Shown here: piece after piece, positions 1 through 4,904 of the stretch | Numbering within the stretch: position 1 is the stretch's first letter | Layout: each line of letters begins with the position of its first letter | Source of the DNA: Promethearchaeota archaeon | GTDB taxonomy: Archaea; Asgardarchaeota; Lokiarchaeia; Sigynarchaeales; SOKP01 | DNA length: 5,482 nt | Direction of reading: 5' to 3' | NCBI GenBank assembly: GCA_014729315.1 | Contig: WJKD01000356.1 | Span: 1 to 5,482 of the forward strand | Notes under the pieces: model-generated | The model's input: the letters and a program-made list of their open reading frames with translations, nothing else | Told to the model about the DNA's origin: nothing | The model's database searches: none | Program-made: the position numbers and the translations under genes

Positions 1-233
1 ACTTTACACGATATTGGTGCGTAAAGTTCGCCAATCGCCTTTACTGATTCAATTTCTGCCATCTCATCTCCTCTGGTAAATTCCTGACCGATTTCGGGAA
101 ATTCCACATAAACTATATCTCCAAGCTGCTTTTGCGCAAAATCGGAGATACCGATTACAGCTTCGTTTTCTTCAACTCTCACATATTCGTGTGTTTTTGA
201 ATATTTCAAATTTTTCGGTATATTAAATTCCAT
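1..233 (-). CDS. gcvH: Glycine cleavage system H protein, N-terminal 77 residues (partial at window edge)
   Basis: GcvH is the lipoyl-carrying shuttle protein of the glycine cleavage complex. Its lipoyl arm accepts the aminomethyl group from the P protein and presents it to the T protein. Translating the minus strand from the ATG at 233-231 gives 77 residues before the window ends. They include the family's N-terminal KYSKTHEYVRVE stretch (residues 10-21), the GISDFAQKQLGDIVYVEFP block (28-46) and the lipoylation motif ESVKA, with Lys65 as the expected lipoylated residue. H proteins are usually about 125-130 residues, so roughly the last 50 lie outside the window. A GA-rich ribosome-binding-like stretch (GTGAGAGAG) directly precedes the ATG. 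The gene starts 43 bases after the gcvT stop on the same strand, which suggests co-transcription. The visible sequence resembles bacterial and archaeal H proteins generally and shows no defect. Confidence 0.96.
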   Translation of the reverse strand, partial: MEFNIPKNLKYSKTHEYVRVEENEAVIGISDFAQKQLGDIVYVEFPEIGQEFTRGDEMAEIESVKAIGELYAPISCK

Positions 234-276
234 ACTCTCTCACATCTTCAAATTTTTCTTTTATCAAGATTAAAAA

Positions 277-1371
277 TTAAATATTTCTATAAAAGGGTGT
301 GGAAACAACTTCAGCCTCTTTTAATTTATTTCGAATTTTAATTTTGAGAGGCGTTCCTATTTGACTATGAACCGTTTCAACTAATCCCAATCCAATTGTC
401 TTATCTAATGTTGGCGAATATCCTCCCGAGGTGACGTAGCCTATTTGGTGATTGCTTTTAAAAATCTTATAGTTTGCCCGAATAATTCCCGGTTCTTTTA
501 GGGTTAATCCCACTATGATTCGCTCTGTTCCTTCTTTTTTCTGTCGTAATAAAGCTTTTTTGCCGATAAAATCAACATTCTCCTTAGGCTTAACCACCCA
601 AGGCATTCCTGCTTCTATTGGTGTGATCTGATCGCTGATCTCGTGCCCGTATAAAGAGTAGCAAGCCTCTAAGCGGAGAGTGTCGCGCGCCCCCAATCCA
701 ATTGGGCGAGCTCTGGTATCTATTAACATTTTCCATATCTCTAATGTGTAATCATTATTAAAAGATAATTCAAACCCCATTTCTCCGGTATACCCCGTTC
801 GAGCGATTATGACTGGATAATTTTTTAAATTAATATGTTTAAAGAAAAAACGCCCTATCTCGCTTAAATCAGTTTCTGAAAAAAGAGTTAGATATTCTTC
901 TGATTTTGGACCTTGAAACGCTATTCGACTTCTCTTCAATGTAACATCTTTTAATCGGACATCAAAACCTTTTGCGTGTGATTGAATCCAGTCGAAGTCT
1001 TTTTGAGTATTAGAAGCGTTCACGATAATTCTGAATTTTTCTTGAGACTCCATATAATAAATAGCGTCATCTACTACCGTACCATTTTCGTAGCAGATAC
1101 AAGAATATTGACTTTTACCCGGTTTAAGAGCCTGCAAATCGTTGGTCATTAAATATTGAAGTAAATCAAATGCACCAGAACCAATAATTTCGAATTCTCC
1201 CATATGGGAAATATCGAATAAGCCCGCTTCGTTTCTCACATATTTGTGTTCGGAGATAATACTTTCGTACTTAAGCGGCATTTTCCAGCCCGCAAATTCA
1301 GTCATCTGCGCACCAAGCTCTACATGAGTTTTGCAAAGCGGGGTTTCTTTTAAATCAGAATTTTTACTCAT
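277..1371 (-). CDS. gcvT: Glycine cleavage system T protein (aminomethyltransferase)
   Basis: GcvT takes the aminomethyl group bound to lipoyl-GcvH, releases ammonia and transfers the one-carbon unit to tetrahydrofolate, or in archaea possibly a related pterin. It is cytosolic. The 364-residue product is the usual family length. Visible landmarks are the TEFAGWKMPLKY region (24-35), GLFDISHMGE (50-59), the VDD motif with Asp101 in the position of the catalytic aspartate, NASN (118-121), FQGPKSE (152-158), RTGYTGEMGFE (191-201), GARDTLRLEA (227-236), YGHEI (241-245) and VTSGGYSPTL in the C-terminal barrel (313-322). The start ATG at 1371-1369 is preceded by AAGGGAAAAG, a plausible ribosome binding site. 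gcvH follows 43 bases downstream, so the two probably form an operon; P-protein genes are not in view. The gene is intact, with no frameshift or missing key residue. A bacterial origin is possible but cannot be judged here. Confidence 0.97.
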   Translation of the reverse strand: MSKNSDLKETPLCKTHVELGAQMTEFAGWKMPLKYESIISEHKYVRNEAGLFDISHMGEFEIIGSGAFDLLQYLMTNDLQALKPGKSQYSCICYENGTVVDDAIYYMESQEKFRIIVNASNTQKDFDWIQSHAKGFDVRLKDVTLKRSRIAFQGPKSEEYLTLFSETDLSEIGRFFFKHINLKNYPVIIARTGYTGEMGFELSFNNDYTLEIWKMLIDTRARPIGLGARDTLRLEACYSLYGHEISDQITPIEAGMPWVVKPKENVDFIGKKALLRQKKEGTERIIVGLTLKEPGIIRANYKIFKSNHQIGYVTSGGYSPTLDKTIGLGLVETVHSQIGTPLKIKIRNKLKEAEVVSTPFYRNI

Positions 1372-1433
1372 AAACTTTTCTTTTCCCTTTTAATTAACCA
1401 TAGAGAATAATATCATTTAATTGTTATTAAAAA

Positions 1434-1460
1434 AATTGAACTATTTAGAATTGTTCAATT
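1434..1460. promoter_or_regulatory. Inverted repeat AATTGAAC-N11-GTTCAATT upstream of gcvT
   Basis: Two perfect 8-bp arms (1434-1441 and 1453-1460) flank an 11-base centre. The dyad lies 63-89 bases upstream of the gcvT start codon, and on the minus strand its centre holds a TATA-like CTAAATA. This geometry would suit a dimeric helix-turn-helix regulator covering a gcvT promoter. The role is inferred: the arms are AT-rich and a chance occurrence is not excluded. Confidence 0.35.
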
Positions 1461-1605
1461 AATTTCCAAATAATAAACTTTAAATCGATTAATATTCAAA
1501 TAATCCAACAACACTCCGACATTTTATGCAAAGTAATCGGTATATTTTATCTCTCAAAATCCGAAATAATGATTAGATTCAAAAAATAATTAGAAATAAT
1601 CATCC

Positions 1606-1613
1606 TATAAATT
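1606..1613 (+). promoter_or_regulatory. TATA-like element for the membrane zinc-finger gene
   Basis: TATAAATT at 1606-1613 would place an archaeal transcription start roughly 25 bases downstream, near 1635-1640. That leaves a leader of about 45 bases containing the ribosome binding site. A second AT-rich candidate, TTTATTTTATTATAATA (1632-1648), lies closer but would start transcription almost on top of the ribosome binding site. Assigned by position and similarity to archaeal TATA boxes only. Confidence 0.35.
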
Positions 1614-1662
1614 CTTATCAATATCAGTTGATTTATTTTATTATAATAGAAACAATAAGTAA

Positions 1663-1669
1663 GGGAGGT
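1663..1669 (+). promoter_or_regulatory. Shine-Dalgarno GGGAGGT for the membrane zinc-finger gene
   Basis: GGGAGGT is a strong match to the anti-Shine-Dalgarno sequence. An in-frame TAA at 1676-1678 rules out any earlier start, so the ATG at 1682 is the first possible start. The gap of about 12 bases is somewhat longer than usual. Confidence 0.6.
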
Positions 1670-1681
1670 CAATCATAAGTT

Positions 1682-2890
1682 ATGATTGCTGAATATATTC
1701 TTGTATGGACACCCGCCGAACGCTTATTATCGGCTATGGCAGTTACGATCGGACTCATCTGTGGCTTCTTGTATTTAAGAAATGGATATAAACGAAAATC
1801 TCGAGAAGAAAAGCTTGTGATGATCGGATTTGGCTCGTTCTTGATAGGTATAACTGTAGACATGTTAAGTTATTATCTCGTCGAATTTTTCACACCTGGA
1901 TACTTGATTCATCATAATTATTATGGAACCTACGATATCTATACTTCAGAAATAATAATGATAGATAGGATTGGTTTTATTTCTCAAGCAACAGGGTGCA
2001 TTATCTTCTATTTTACTTTTGAGTATATTACAAAGCGAACGTATTATATCTTCACCATCGTTCAAGGGATTTTGCTAATTTTGCAAATATTCTTACCTTT
2101 CCAAATGACATTATTTATATATAATTATATTCAGGCATCCACTCTCTCAATATGGATTCCGACAATTATATTTTATCTCTATACTAAGTGGTCACCGAAG
2201 GAATTTAAAGCTATCTCCTCAATATTGTTTTTAGGATTTATCTTCTTGACTTTTAGTAGAGCTTTATACTCTAAATTCATCAAAATCCTCGAAATAATCC
2301 CTCTCTTTGTAGCGCCATTACTCTATATCCTCGGTTCACTGATTATGGTTTCACCATTATTTATCAAAACAGAAGTTTTCTCGGAAAAACAATATTACTT
2401 TTATTTTGTAGGATGGTCGTTTATCATATCGTTTTCTTTGTTTATCGTATTTATGATTTACCTTGGTCTAATTGTAGAGTTGATATTAGTCTTTATTATT
2501 GATCTATTATTTACAATTCTTCTCTTTTATTTAATACATTTAACACTCAAGAAAGACTCAAATATTGCCGAAGAGAAGAGTTCTTTCCTTAAAAAAAGAG
2601 ATTTATTGAGTGTTTTTTCCAGATCTCCGCGCTTGACCGAAGAGGAGGTTTCCGTAGCGAAAGAACGCAAAATCTGTTTGATATGTAAAGGCAAGGTGTC
2701 CGGATATGATATCTACTTATGTCGGGAATGTAGTTCTCTTTATCATAGGAAATGCGCAAAACAGCTGGAAGATTTAGAGAACGCGTGCTGGGCGTGTAAC
2801 GCTCCGATAAACCGTTCAAAGCCAGTAAAGCTCGAAGCTGAGTTAGAGAAAAAACCCGAAAAGTTCAAAGGAAAAAAGTCATTAGATTAA
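1682..2890 (+). CDS. Polytopic membrane protein with C-terminal cytosolic RING/PHD-like zinc finger
   Basis: The 402-residue protein has two parts. Residues about 15-288 hold around nine hydrophobic helices (near 15-33, 45-67, 97-116, 121-140, 145-167, 177-195, 204-226, 239-260 and 262-288). Applying the positive-inside rule (KRKSREEK at 37-44, KR at 118-119, KK at 290-291) gives N-terminus out and C-terminus in. After a linker (290-330) comes a cysteine-rich module with Cys332, Cys335, Cys347, Cys350, His355, Cys358, Cys369 and Cys372. The pattern is CxxC-x11-CxxC-x4-H-x2-C-x10-CxxC, which should bind two zinc ions in a cross-brace. The spacing resembles the prokaryotic RING finger and PHD classes, so a ubiquitin-ligase-like or protein-docking role at the membrane is possible but unproven. 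A lysine-rich tail (380-402) follows. I do not recognise the membrane part as a known transporter or receptor. The start is supported by the Shine-Dalgarno at 1663-1669. The 3' end overlaps the convergent gene by 26 bp. Confidence 0.85.
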   Translation: MIAEYILVWTPAERLLSAMAVTIGLICGFLYLRNGYKRKSREEKLVMIGFGSFLIGITVDMLSYYLVEFFTPGYLIHHNYYGTYDIYTSEIIMIDRIGFISQATGCIIFYFTFEYITKRTYYIFTIVQGILLILQIFLPFQMTLFIYNYIQASTLSIWIPTIIFYLYTKWSPKEFKAISSILFLGFIFLTFSRALYSKFIKILEIIPLFVAPLLYILGSLIMVSPLFIKTEVFSEKQYYFYFVGWSFIISFSLFIVFMIYLGLIVELILVFIIDLLFTILLFYLIHLTLKKDSNIAEEKSSFLKKRDLLSVFSRSPRLTEEEVSVAKERKICLICKGKVSGYDIYLCRECSSLYHRKCAKQLEDLENACWACNAPINRSKPVKLEAELEKKPEKFKGKKSLD

Positions 2891-3233
2891 GATTTTTAAA
2901 AAATAACTCACGATTGAAGGCTTGATAATTTTCGTGATCTGCAGCCCAAACATTAATTTCGTGTTCGGGACTCGTTGAAAAAAGCCATTCAAAATACCTA
3001 TCGTTGTGTAAATATCCATATGCTACTACGTATTCACCATAGTTTAAGGTGTGGTGTTTACTCATTCTCACATGTCCGCCTATTTTCTTTTCCTCACTGG
3101 AATCGCTTTTCATATTAATTATATTGGGATTCTCGAACTTAGTGCTTAATAATAAATTATTCGTAGTAAAGCATACTGAAAGTAGAAATAGCAATACGAA
3201 AATGGACACTAAAATTGTTTTTTTTCTATTCAT
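2865..3233 (-). CDS. Small secreted or membrane-anchored beta-rich protein, probably C-terminally truncated
   Basis: The 122-residue product begins with a basic MNRKK and a hydrophobic stretch (7-22), a typical signal peptide or N-terminal anchor. Cys21 follows Ser-Val, which is a poor lipobox, so lipidation is unlikely. Residues about 53-108 are rich in Tyr, Trp and Phe in alternating strand-like patterns (GEYVVAYGYLHNDRYFEWLF, then EINVWAADHENY). From general knowledge, this resembles beta-sandwich extracellular modules seen in Asgard secreted proteins; no family is assigned. The last 14 residues change to a Phe/Leu/Asn-rich string, read partly from the antisense of the neighbouring gene's lysine-rich tail, so the original C-terminus may be lost. 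The ATG at 3233-3231 has no close Shine-Dalgarno; a GGGGGT lies about 22 bases upstream, too far away. The gene is divergent from the HEAT-LRR gene. It could instead be a decaying remnant. Confidence 0.6.
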   Translation of the reverse strand: MNRKKTILVSIFVLLFLLSVCFTTNNLLLSTKFENPNIINMKSDSSEEKKIGGHVRMSKHHTLNYGEYVVAYGYLHNDRYFEWLFSTSPEHEINVWAADHENYQAFNRELFFKNLNLMTFFL

Positions 3234-3316
3234 GTCAAATATTATTTCTTGTTTTCTACCCCCATTTGGATGAGTTTTTGTTTAAAGAAAAAGTCCGCTC
3301 GTACGAGCAGCAGAAA

Positions 3317-3667
3317 ATGTCAAAAGCCGAGGCGTTAGAAAATCTCAAAAAGTTGCTCGAACGTGAGAGCGACTATAGAAAAGCGATGAAGTGCGTTCAA
3401 GCGATCGGGAAGCTGGAACCGACGATCGATGGGGACTTCAAACATTTGGAACAACTCAGCGTTTCCGACGAGCATAATATGGTGCGCTCGGCGGCTGTAG
3501 AAGTTTTAGGGAAATACCACGCCGAACGACTCGTGCCTGTTTTGGAGTGGATCGTCAAAAACGAGCAATCGTTGGTGGTACTCTGGGAAGCTTATCATAC
3601 AATAAGTTTATATCTAACACGCAAACGAACTAAAGAGCAAACCAATGCTAAGATCTCTGCCCTTTAG
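3317..3667 (+). CDS. HEAT-repeat segment of an amber-interrupted HEAT-LRR protein
   Basis: Read from the ATG at 3317, this segment encodes 116 residues and then a TAG. It is helical and amphipathic. One helical unit spans about residues 4-33. A clear HEAT-type pair follows around 42-100, with the typical MVRSAAVEVLGKY (55-67) and the LVPVLEWIVKNEQSLVVLWEAYHTI region. Such alpha-solenoids are protein-binding scaffolds. The frame stays open upstream to 3215, but that extension is AT-rich, hydrophobic and starts only at a TTG. It also overlaps the divergent gene, so I prefer ATG 3317, although no good ribosome binding site precedes it (residues KEKVRSYEQQK just upstream also look coding, so the true N-terminus is uncertain). 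The segment ends inside a domain rather than at a natural boundary. The same frame continues after the TAG with the rest of the protein. GC is about half here (62 of 120 bases at 3421-3540), higher than in the downstream LRR part. Confidence 0.7.
   Translation: MSKAEALENLKKLLERESDYRKAMKCVQAIGKLEPTIDGDFKHLEQLSVSDEHNMVRSAAVEVLGKYHAERLVPVLEWIVKNEQSLVVLWEAYHTISLYLTRKRTKEQTNAKISAL
3665..3667 (+). other. In-frame TAG interrupting the HEAT-LRR reading frame
   Basis: Codon 117 counted from ATG 3317 is TAG. It is the only stop between 3317 and the TGA at 4097-4099, and the downstream 143 sense codons are in the same frame. One base change to AAG, CAG or a similar codon would restore a 260-residue protein. 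It is either a nonsense mutation, an assembly error, or an amber codon decoded as an amino acid. Confidence 0.9.
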
Positions 3668-4099
3668 AGGGATTTTTGTTTCATAAAAAATGAATTAATT
3701 GCTCGGCTGAGACTAGCGTATGATATTAGACCTGAACCTAAATTTTCCAAATCAAAAAACGGAGAGTATAAGGATGGCGTTCATATTGACGATCTACTCT
3801 TGTTATTTAAGTCTCACGCTAAAGCAGCAAAAGAGGTTTATTTAAACGGCGTAGAATTCGGCGAAAAGCCGATGGACCCCGATTTTAGCTCGTTTCTCCT
3901 AGAAAGACTTAAACAAAAATCGTTTTTAAACCGACGTAGTTTCGGTTATTTAGGCCGTAACTTAGATAACTTAGACGGGTTAGATAATTTAGAATATTTA
4001 AATCTCTCCTACAATCGTATCTGCGCCGAATTTGATTTAAACCTCAAGAGTTTAAAATCCTTGCATTTAGACGGCAACCCGATGAGTACGGAATCGTGA
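3668..4099 (+). pseudogene. Leucine-rich-repeat segment of the same interrupted gene, lacking its own start
   Basis: This is the continuation of the HEAT gene in the same frame after the TAG, 143 sense codons ending at TGA. It opens with RDFCFIKNELIARLRLAYDI, a helical linker that resembles the segment between HEAT and LRR parts in related Asgard proteins as I remember them. A long linker follows (residues about 138-210 of the restored protein), then leucine-rich repeats: LDNLEYLNLSYNRI (221-234, with the LxxLxLxxN consensus) and LKSLKSLHLDGNPM (243-256). No ATG with a ribosome binding site opens this segment; the earliest possible start is a TTG at 3800 with no Shine-Dalgarno, which would discard the linker. 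I therefore read it as the 3' part of one gene and not an independent gene. Only about two LRR units are visible, fewer than usual, so the 3' end may also be shortened. Another stop (TAG at 4103) follows the TGA almost immediately. Confidence 0.7.
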
Positions 4100-4157
4100 A
4101 TATAGCCTATTAAAAAAAGAAATGTTTTCAAGAGCGCAGAGATACTTTATCATCTAA

Positions 4158-4212
4158 TTTTTTTCTCAGATCGTTTTTATATAAAAAATATGTAAGGTTC
4201 TCTCTTTTTTTT
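4158..4212 (+). terminator. T-tract terminator candidates after the HEAT-LRR gene
   Basis: T7 at 4158-4164 and T8 at 4205-4212 lie 59-113 bases after the TGA. Archaeal RNA polymerase commonly terminates at oligo-T stretches in the non-template strand without a hairpin. In AT-rich sequence such runs are frequent, so support is moderate. Confidence 0.4.
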
Positions 4213-4219
4213 AAAAACA

Positions 4220-4236
4220 CTTAAATTGTATTTAAG
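4220..4236. repeat. Perfect hairpin CTTAAAT-TGT-ATTTAAG
   Basis: Two perfect 7-bp arms enclose a 3-base loop, eight bases after a T8 run. It could be a short RNA hairpin, part of a termination or processing region, or an operator. AT content makes the stem weak. Confidence 0.4.
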
Positions 4237-4273
4237 ACCCGATTGTTGCTATGCTTCATATTTTTTAAGTTAA

Positions 4274-4292
4274 GAAACGATATATTTAAATA
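4274..4292 (+). promoter_or_regulatory. BRE/TATA-like promoter block, distal to the first Roadblock gene
   Basis: GAAAC (4274-4278) followed by TATATTTAAATA (4281-4292) resembles an archaeal BRE plus TATA box; ATATTTAAATAT (4282-4293) is also a perfect palindrome. Transcription would begin near 4310-4315, giving a leader of about 100 bases. A nearer TATA-like site exists at 4353-4361, so this may be an alternative promoter. Confidence 0.35.
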
Positions 4293-4325
4293 TGATCAAA
4301 TTAATTATTTTTTTAAAAACATCGC

Positions 4326-4363
4326 TTTTTTATAAAAAACTGACATACTTTTTTTATAAAAAA
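4326..4363. repeat. Two tandem AT palindromes, one probably the proximal TATA box
   Basis: The perfect palindrome TTTTTTATAAAAAA occurs at 4326-4339 and again at 4350-4363, 24 bp apart. The second copy contains TTTATAAAA (4353-4361), which would place a transcription start near 4380 and a leader of about 30 bases carrying the Shine-Dalgarno. The first copy may be a second TATA box or a binding site. Roles are inferred from position. Confidence 0.4.
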
Positions 4364-4398
4364 AATCTATAAGAATATAAAAAAAATAATAAACAAAA

Positions 4399-4405
4399 AG
4401 AGGAA
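4399..4405 (+). promoter_or_regulatory. Shine-Dalgarno AGAGGAA for the first Roadblock gene
   Basis: AGAGGAA ends five bases before the ATG at 4411 and fixes that start. Confidence 0.55.
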
Positions 4406-4410
4406 CAAAA

Positions 4411-4776
4411 ATGAGTGCTAAAATAGATAAAATTGCGTCAATTTTAAAGGAGCTCGAAAAAAATTGCGAAGTGAACAATAGCGCACTTGTATCGCTTAAA
4501 GGACAAATGATGGCTTCAGCTTTACATAACGATGTAGATGAAAAAGGTCTCGCTGCTATGACAGCCGCCTTAACTTCAGTCGGTAATAGAGTCGCTTCCA
4601 CTTTGCAATCAGGGAGCACGGGAAGTATCGTGATTACGGGAACCGACAAATTGATAATTGTCCATCAATTAGCTCAAGCAGTCTTAATTGCATTAGCTCC
4701 AGCCGACGCCAAGATTGGATTAATTGATTTCGAGATTAATGCCGCCTTAGATAAAATTAAGATGGTGCTCGGTTAA
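4411..4776 (+). CDS. Roadblock/LC7 domain protein (single domain)
   Basis: Roadblock/LC7 proteins are small alpha-beta dimers that bind and regulate Ras-like or Mgl-type GTPases; Asgard archaea carry many copies. The 121-residue product is almost exactly one domain. It shows an N-terminal helix (3-19), two strands around ALVSLKGQMMASAL (25-38), a long helix (42-66), the strand run GSIVITGTDKLIIVHQLAQAV (71-91) continuing into LIALAPAD (92-99), and the last helix after KIGLIDFEINAALDKIKMVL (101-120). The AKIGL step into the final helix is typical of the family. There is no signal peptide or membrane segment, so it is cytosolic. The ATG is preceded by a Shine-Dalgarno at 4399-4405, and a T-tract terminator follows. 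The gene is therefore probably transcribed alone, although the second Roadblock gene lies only 128 bases away. The partner GTPase is not in the window. Confidence 0.88.
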   Translation: MSAKIDKIASILKELEKNCEVNNSALVSLKGQMMASALHNDVDEKGLAAMTAALTSVGNRVASTLQSGSTGSIVITGTDKLIIVHQLAQAVLIALAPADAKIGLIDFEINAALDKIKMVLG

Positions 4777-4792
4777 ACGCCATATATCAGCA

Positions 4793-4818
4793 TTTTTTTC
4801 GATTTTTTAATTTTTTTT
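4793..4818 (+). terminator. Oligo-T terminator between the two Roadblock genes
   Basis: Three T runs (T7 at 4793-4799, T6 at 4803-4808, T8 at 4811-4818) begin 17 bases after the Roadblock stop codon. This is a typical archaeal oligo-T termination region, and it precedes a fresh promoter-like sequence. Confidence 0.55.
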
Positions 4819-4850
4819 AATTAAATTAGTTACCAACCAATTAGCATTTT

Positions 4851-4864
4851 CGAAACTTTAAATA
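4851..4864 (+). promoter_or_regulatory. BRE/TATA promoter of the second Roadblock gene
   Basis: CGAAACTTTAAATA reads as a BRE (CGAAAC) directly joined to a TATA box (TTTAAATA, 4857-4864). The expected transcription start near 4885-4888 leaves a leader of about 20 bases containing GTGAG (4895-4899), a modest ribosome binding site before the ATG at 4905. This is the best archaeal promoter match in the window. It indicates that the second Roadblock gene does not depend on read-through from the first. Confidence 0.55.
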
Positions 4865-4904
4865 CTTGAATTAAAATGAAATTAATAAGTAGAAGTGAGA
4901 AACT

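Larger units (their letters stand above)
1372..1681. other. AT-rich divergent intergenic region
   Basis: This 310-base spacer separates gcvT (minus strand) from the membrane zinc-finger gene (plus strand), so it should hold both promoters. I see no ORF with coding character and no tRNA-like cloverleaf. It contains an 8+8 bp dyad (1434-1460), a 17-bp imperfect direct repeat (1458-1474 and 1488-1504) and a TATA-like box for the plus-strand gene. No single TATA box for gcvT stands out in such AT-rich sequence. The loop of the dyad contains CTAAATA on the minus strand, about 75 bases upstream of the gcvT start, and is one candidate. Confidence 0.6.
4100..4410. other. AT-rich intergenic region upstream of the first Roadblock gene
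   Basis: This 311-base spacer has no credible ORF and no tRNA-like structure. It holds T-tracts that could end the preceding transcript (T7 at 4158-4164, T8 at 4205-4212), a perfect 7-bp hairpin (4220-4236), a promoter-like GAAAC plus TATATTTAAATA block (4274-4292), two 14-bp AT palindromes 24 bp apart (4326-4339 and 4350-4363), a related palindrome TTTTTATATAAAAA (4174-4187) and a Shine-Dalgarno just before the next gene. Confidence 0.6.

Noticed and set aside
1810..1825. GTGATGA resembling a C box of an archaeal C/D guide RNA
   Set aside because: It lies inside the membrane protein coding sequence, and no matching D, D' and C' boxes at suitable spacing were seen.
1669..1863. 64-codon minus-strand ORF over the start of the membrane protein gene
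   Set aside because: It lies antisense to a well-supported gene with a strong Shine-Dalgarno, and its product has no recognisable domain.
2589..2819. 76-codon minus-strand ORF over the zinc-finger coding region
   Set aside because: The plus-strand frame encodes an ordered C4HC3 finger; the antisense product shows no pattern.
3049..3273. Plus-strand 74-codon hydrophobic ORF antisense to the secreted protein gene
   Set aside because: Its hydrophobicity is the antisense image of the other strand. The minus-strand product has a proper signal peptide plus a beta-rich domain.
3215..3316. N-terminal extension of the HEAT gene from a TTG at 3215
   Set aside because: The extension is AT-rich and hydrophobic, lacks a ribosome binding site and overlaps the divergent gene's start. 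The last dozen residues before ATG 3317 do look coding, so the start is left open.
3317..3600. Higher GC of the HEAT segment as a sign of horizontal transfer
   Set aside because: Counts give about half GC here against about 35 percent in the LRR part, but the second Roadblock gene also reaches about 45 percent locally, so the difference is within the range of genes in this window.
3800..4099. Independent LRR gene starting at TTG 3800
   Set aside because: There is no Shine-Dalgarno, and the same frame is open further upstream to the TAG at 3665 and encodes a plausible linker, so it is better explained as part of the interrupted gene.
4305..4649. 114-codon minus-strand ORF across the first Roadblock gene and its promoter
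   Set aside because: It is antisense to a clear Roadblock domain, and its C-terminal part is read from AT-rich spacer.
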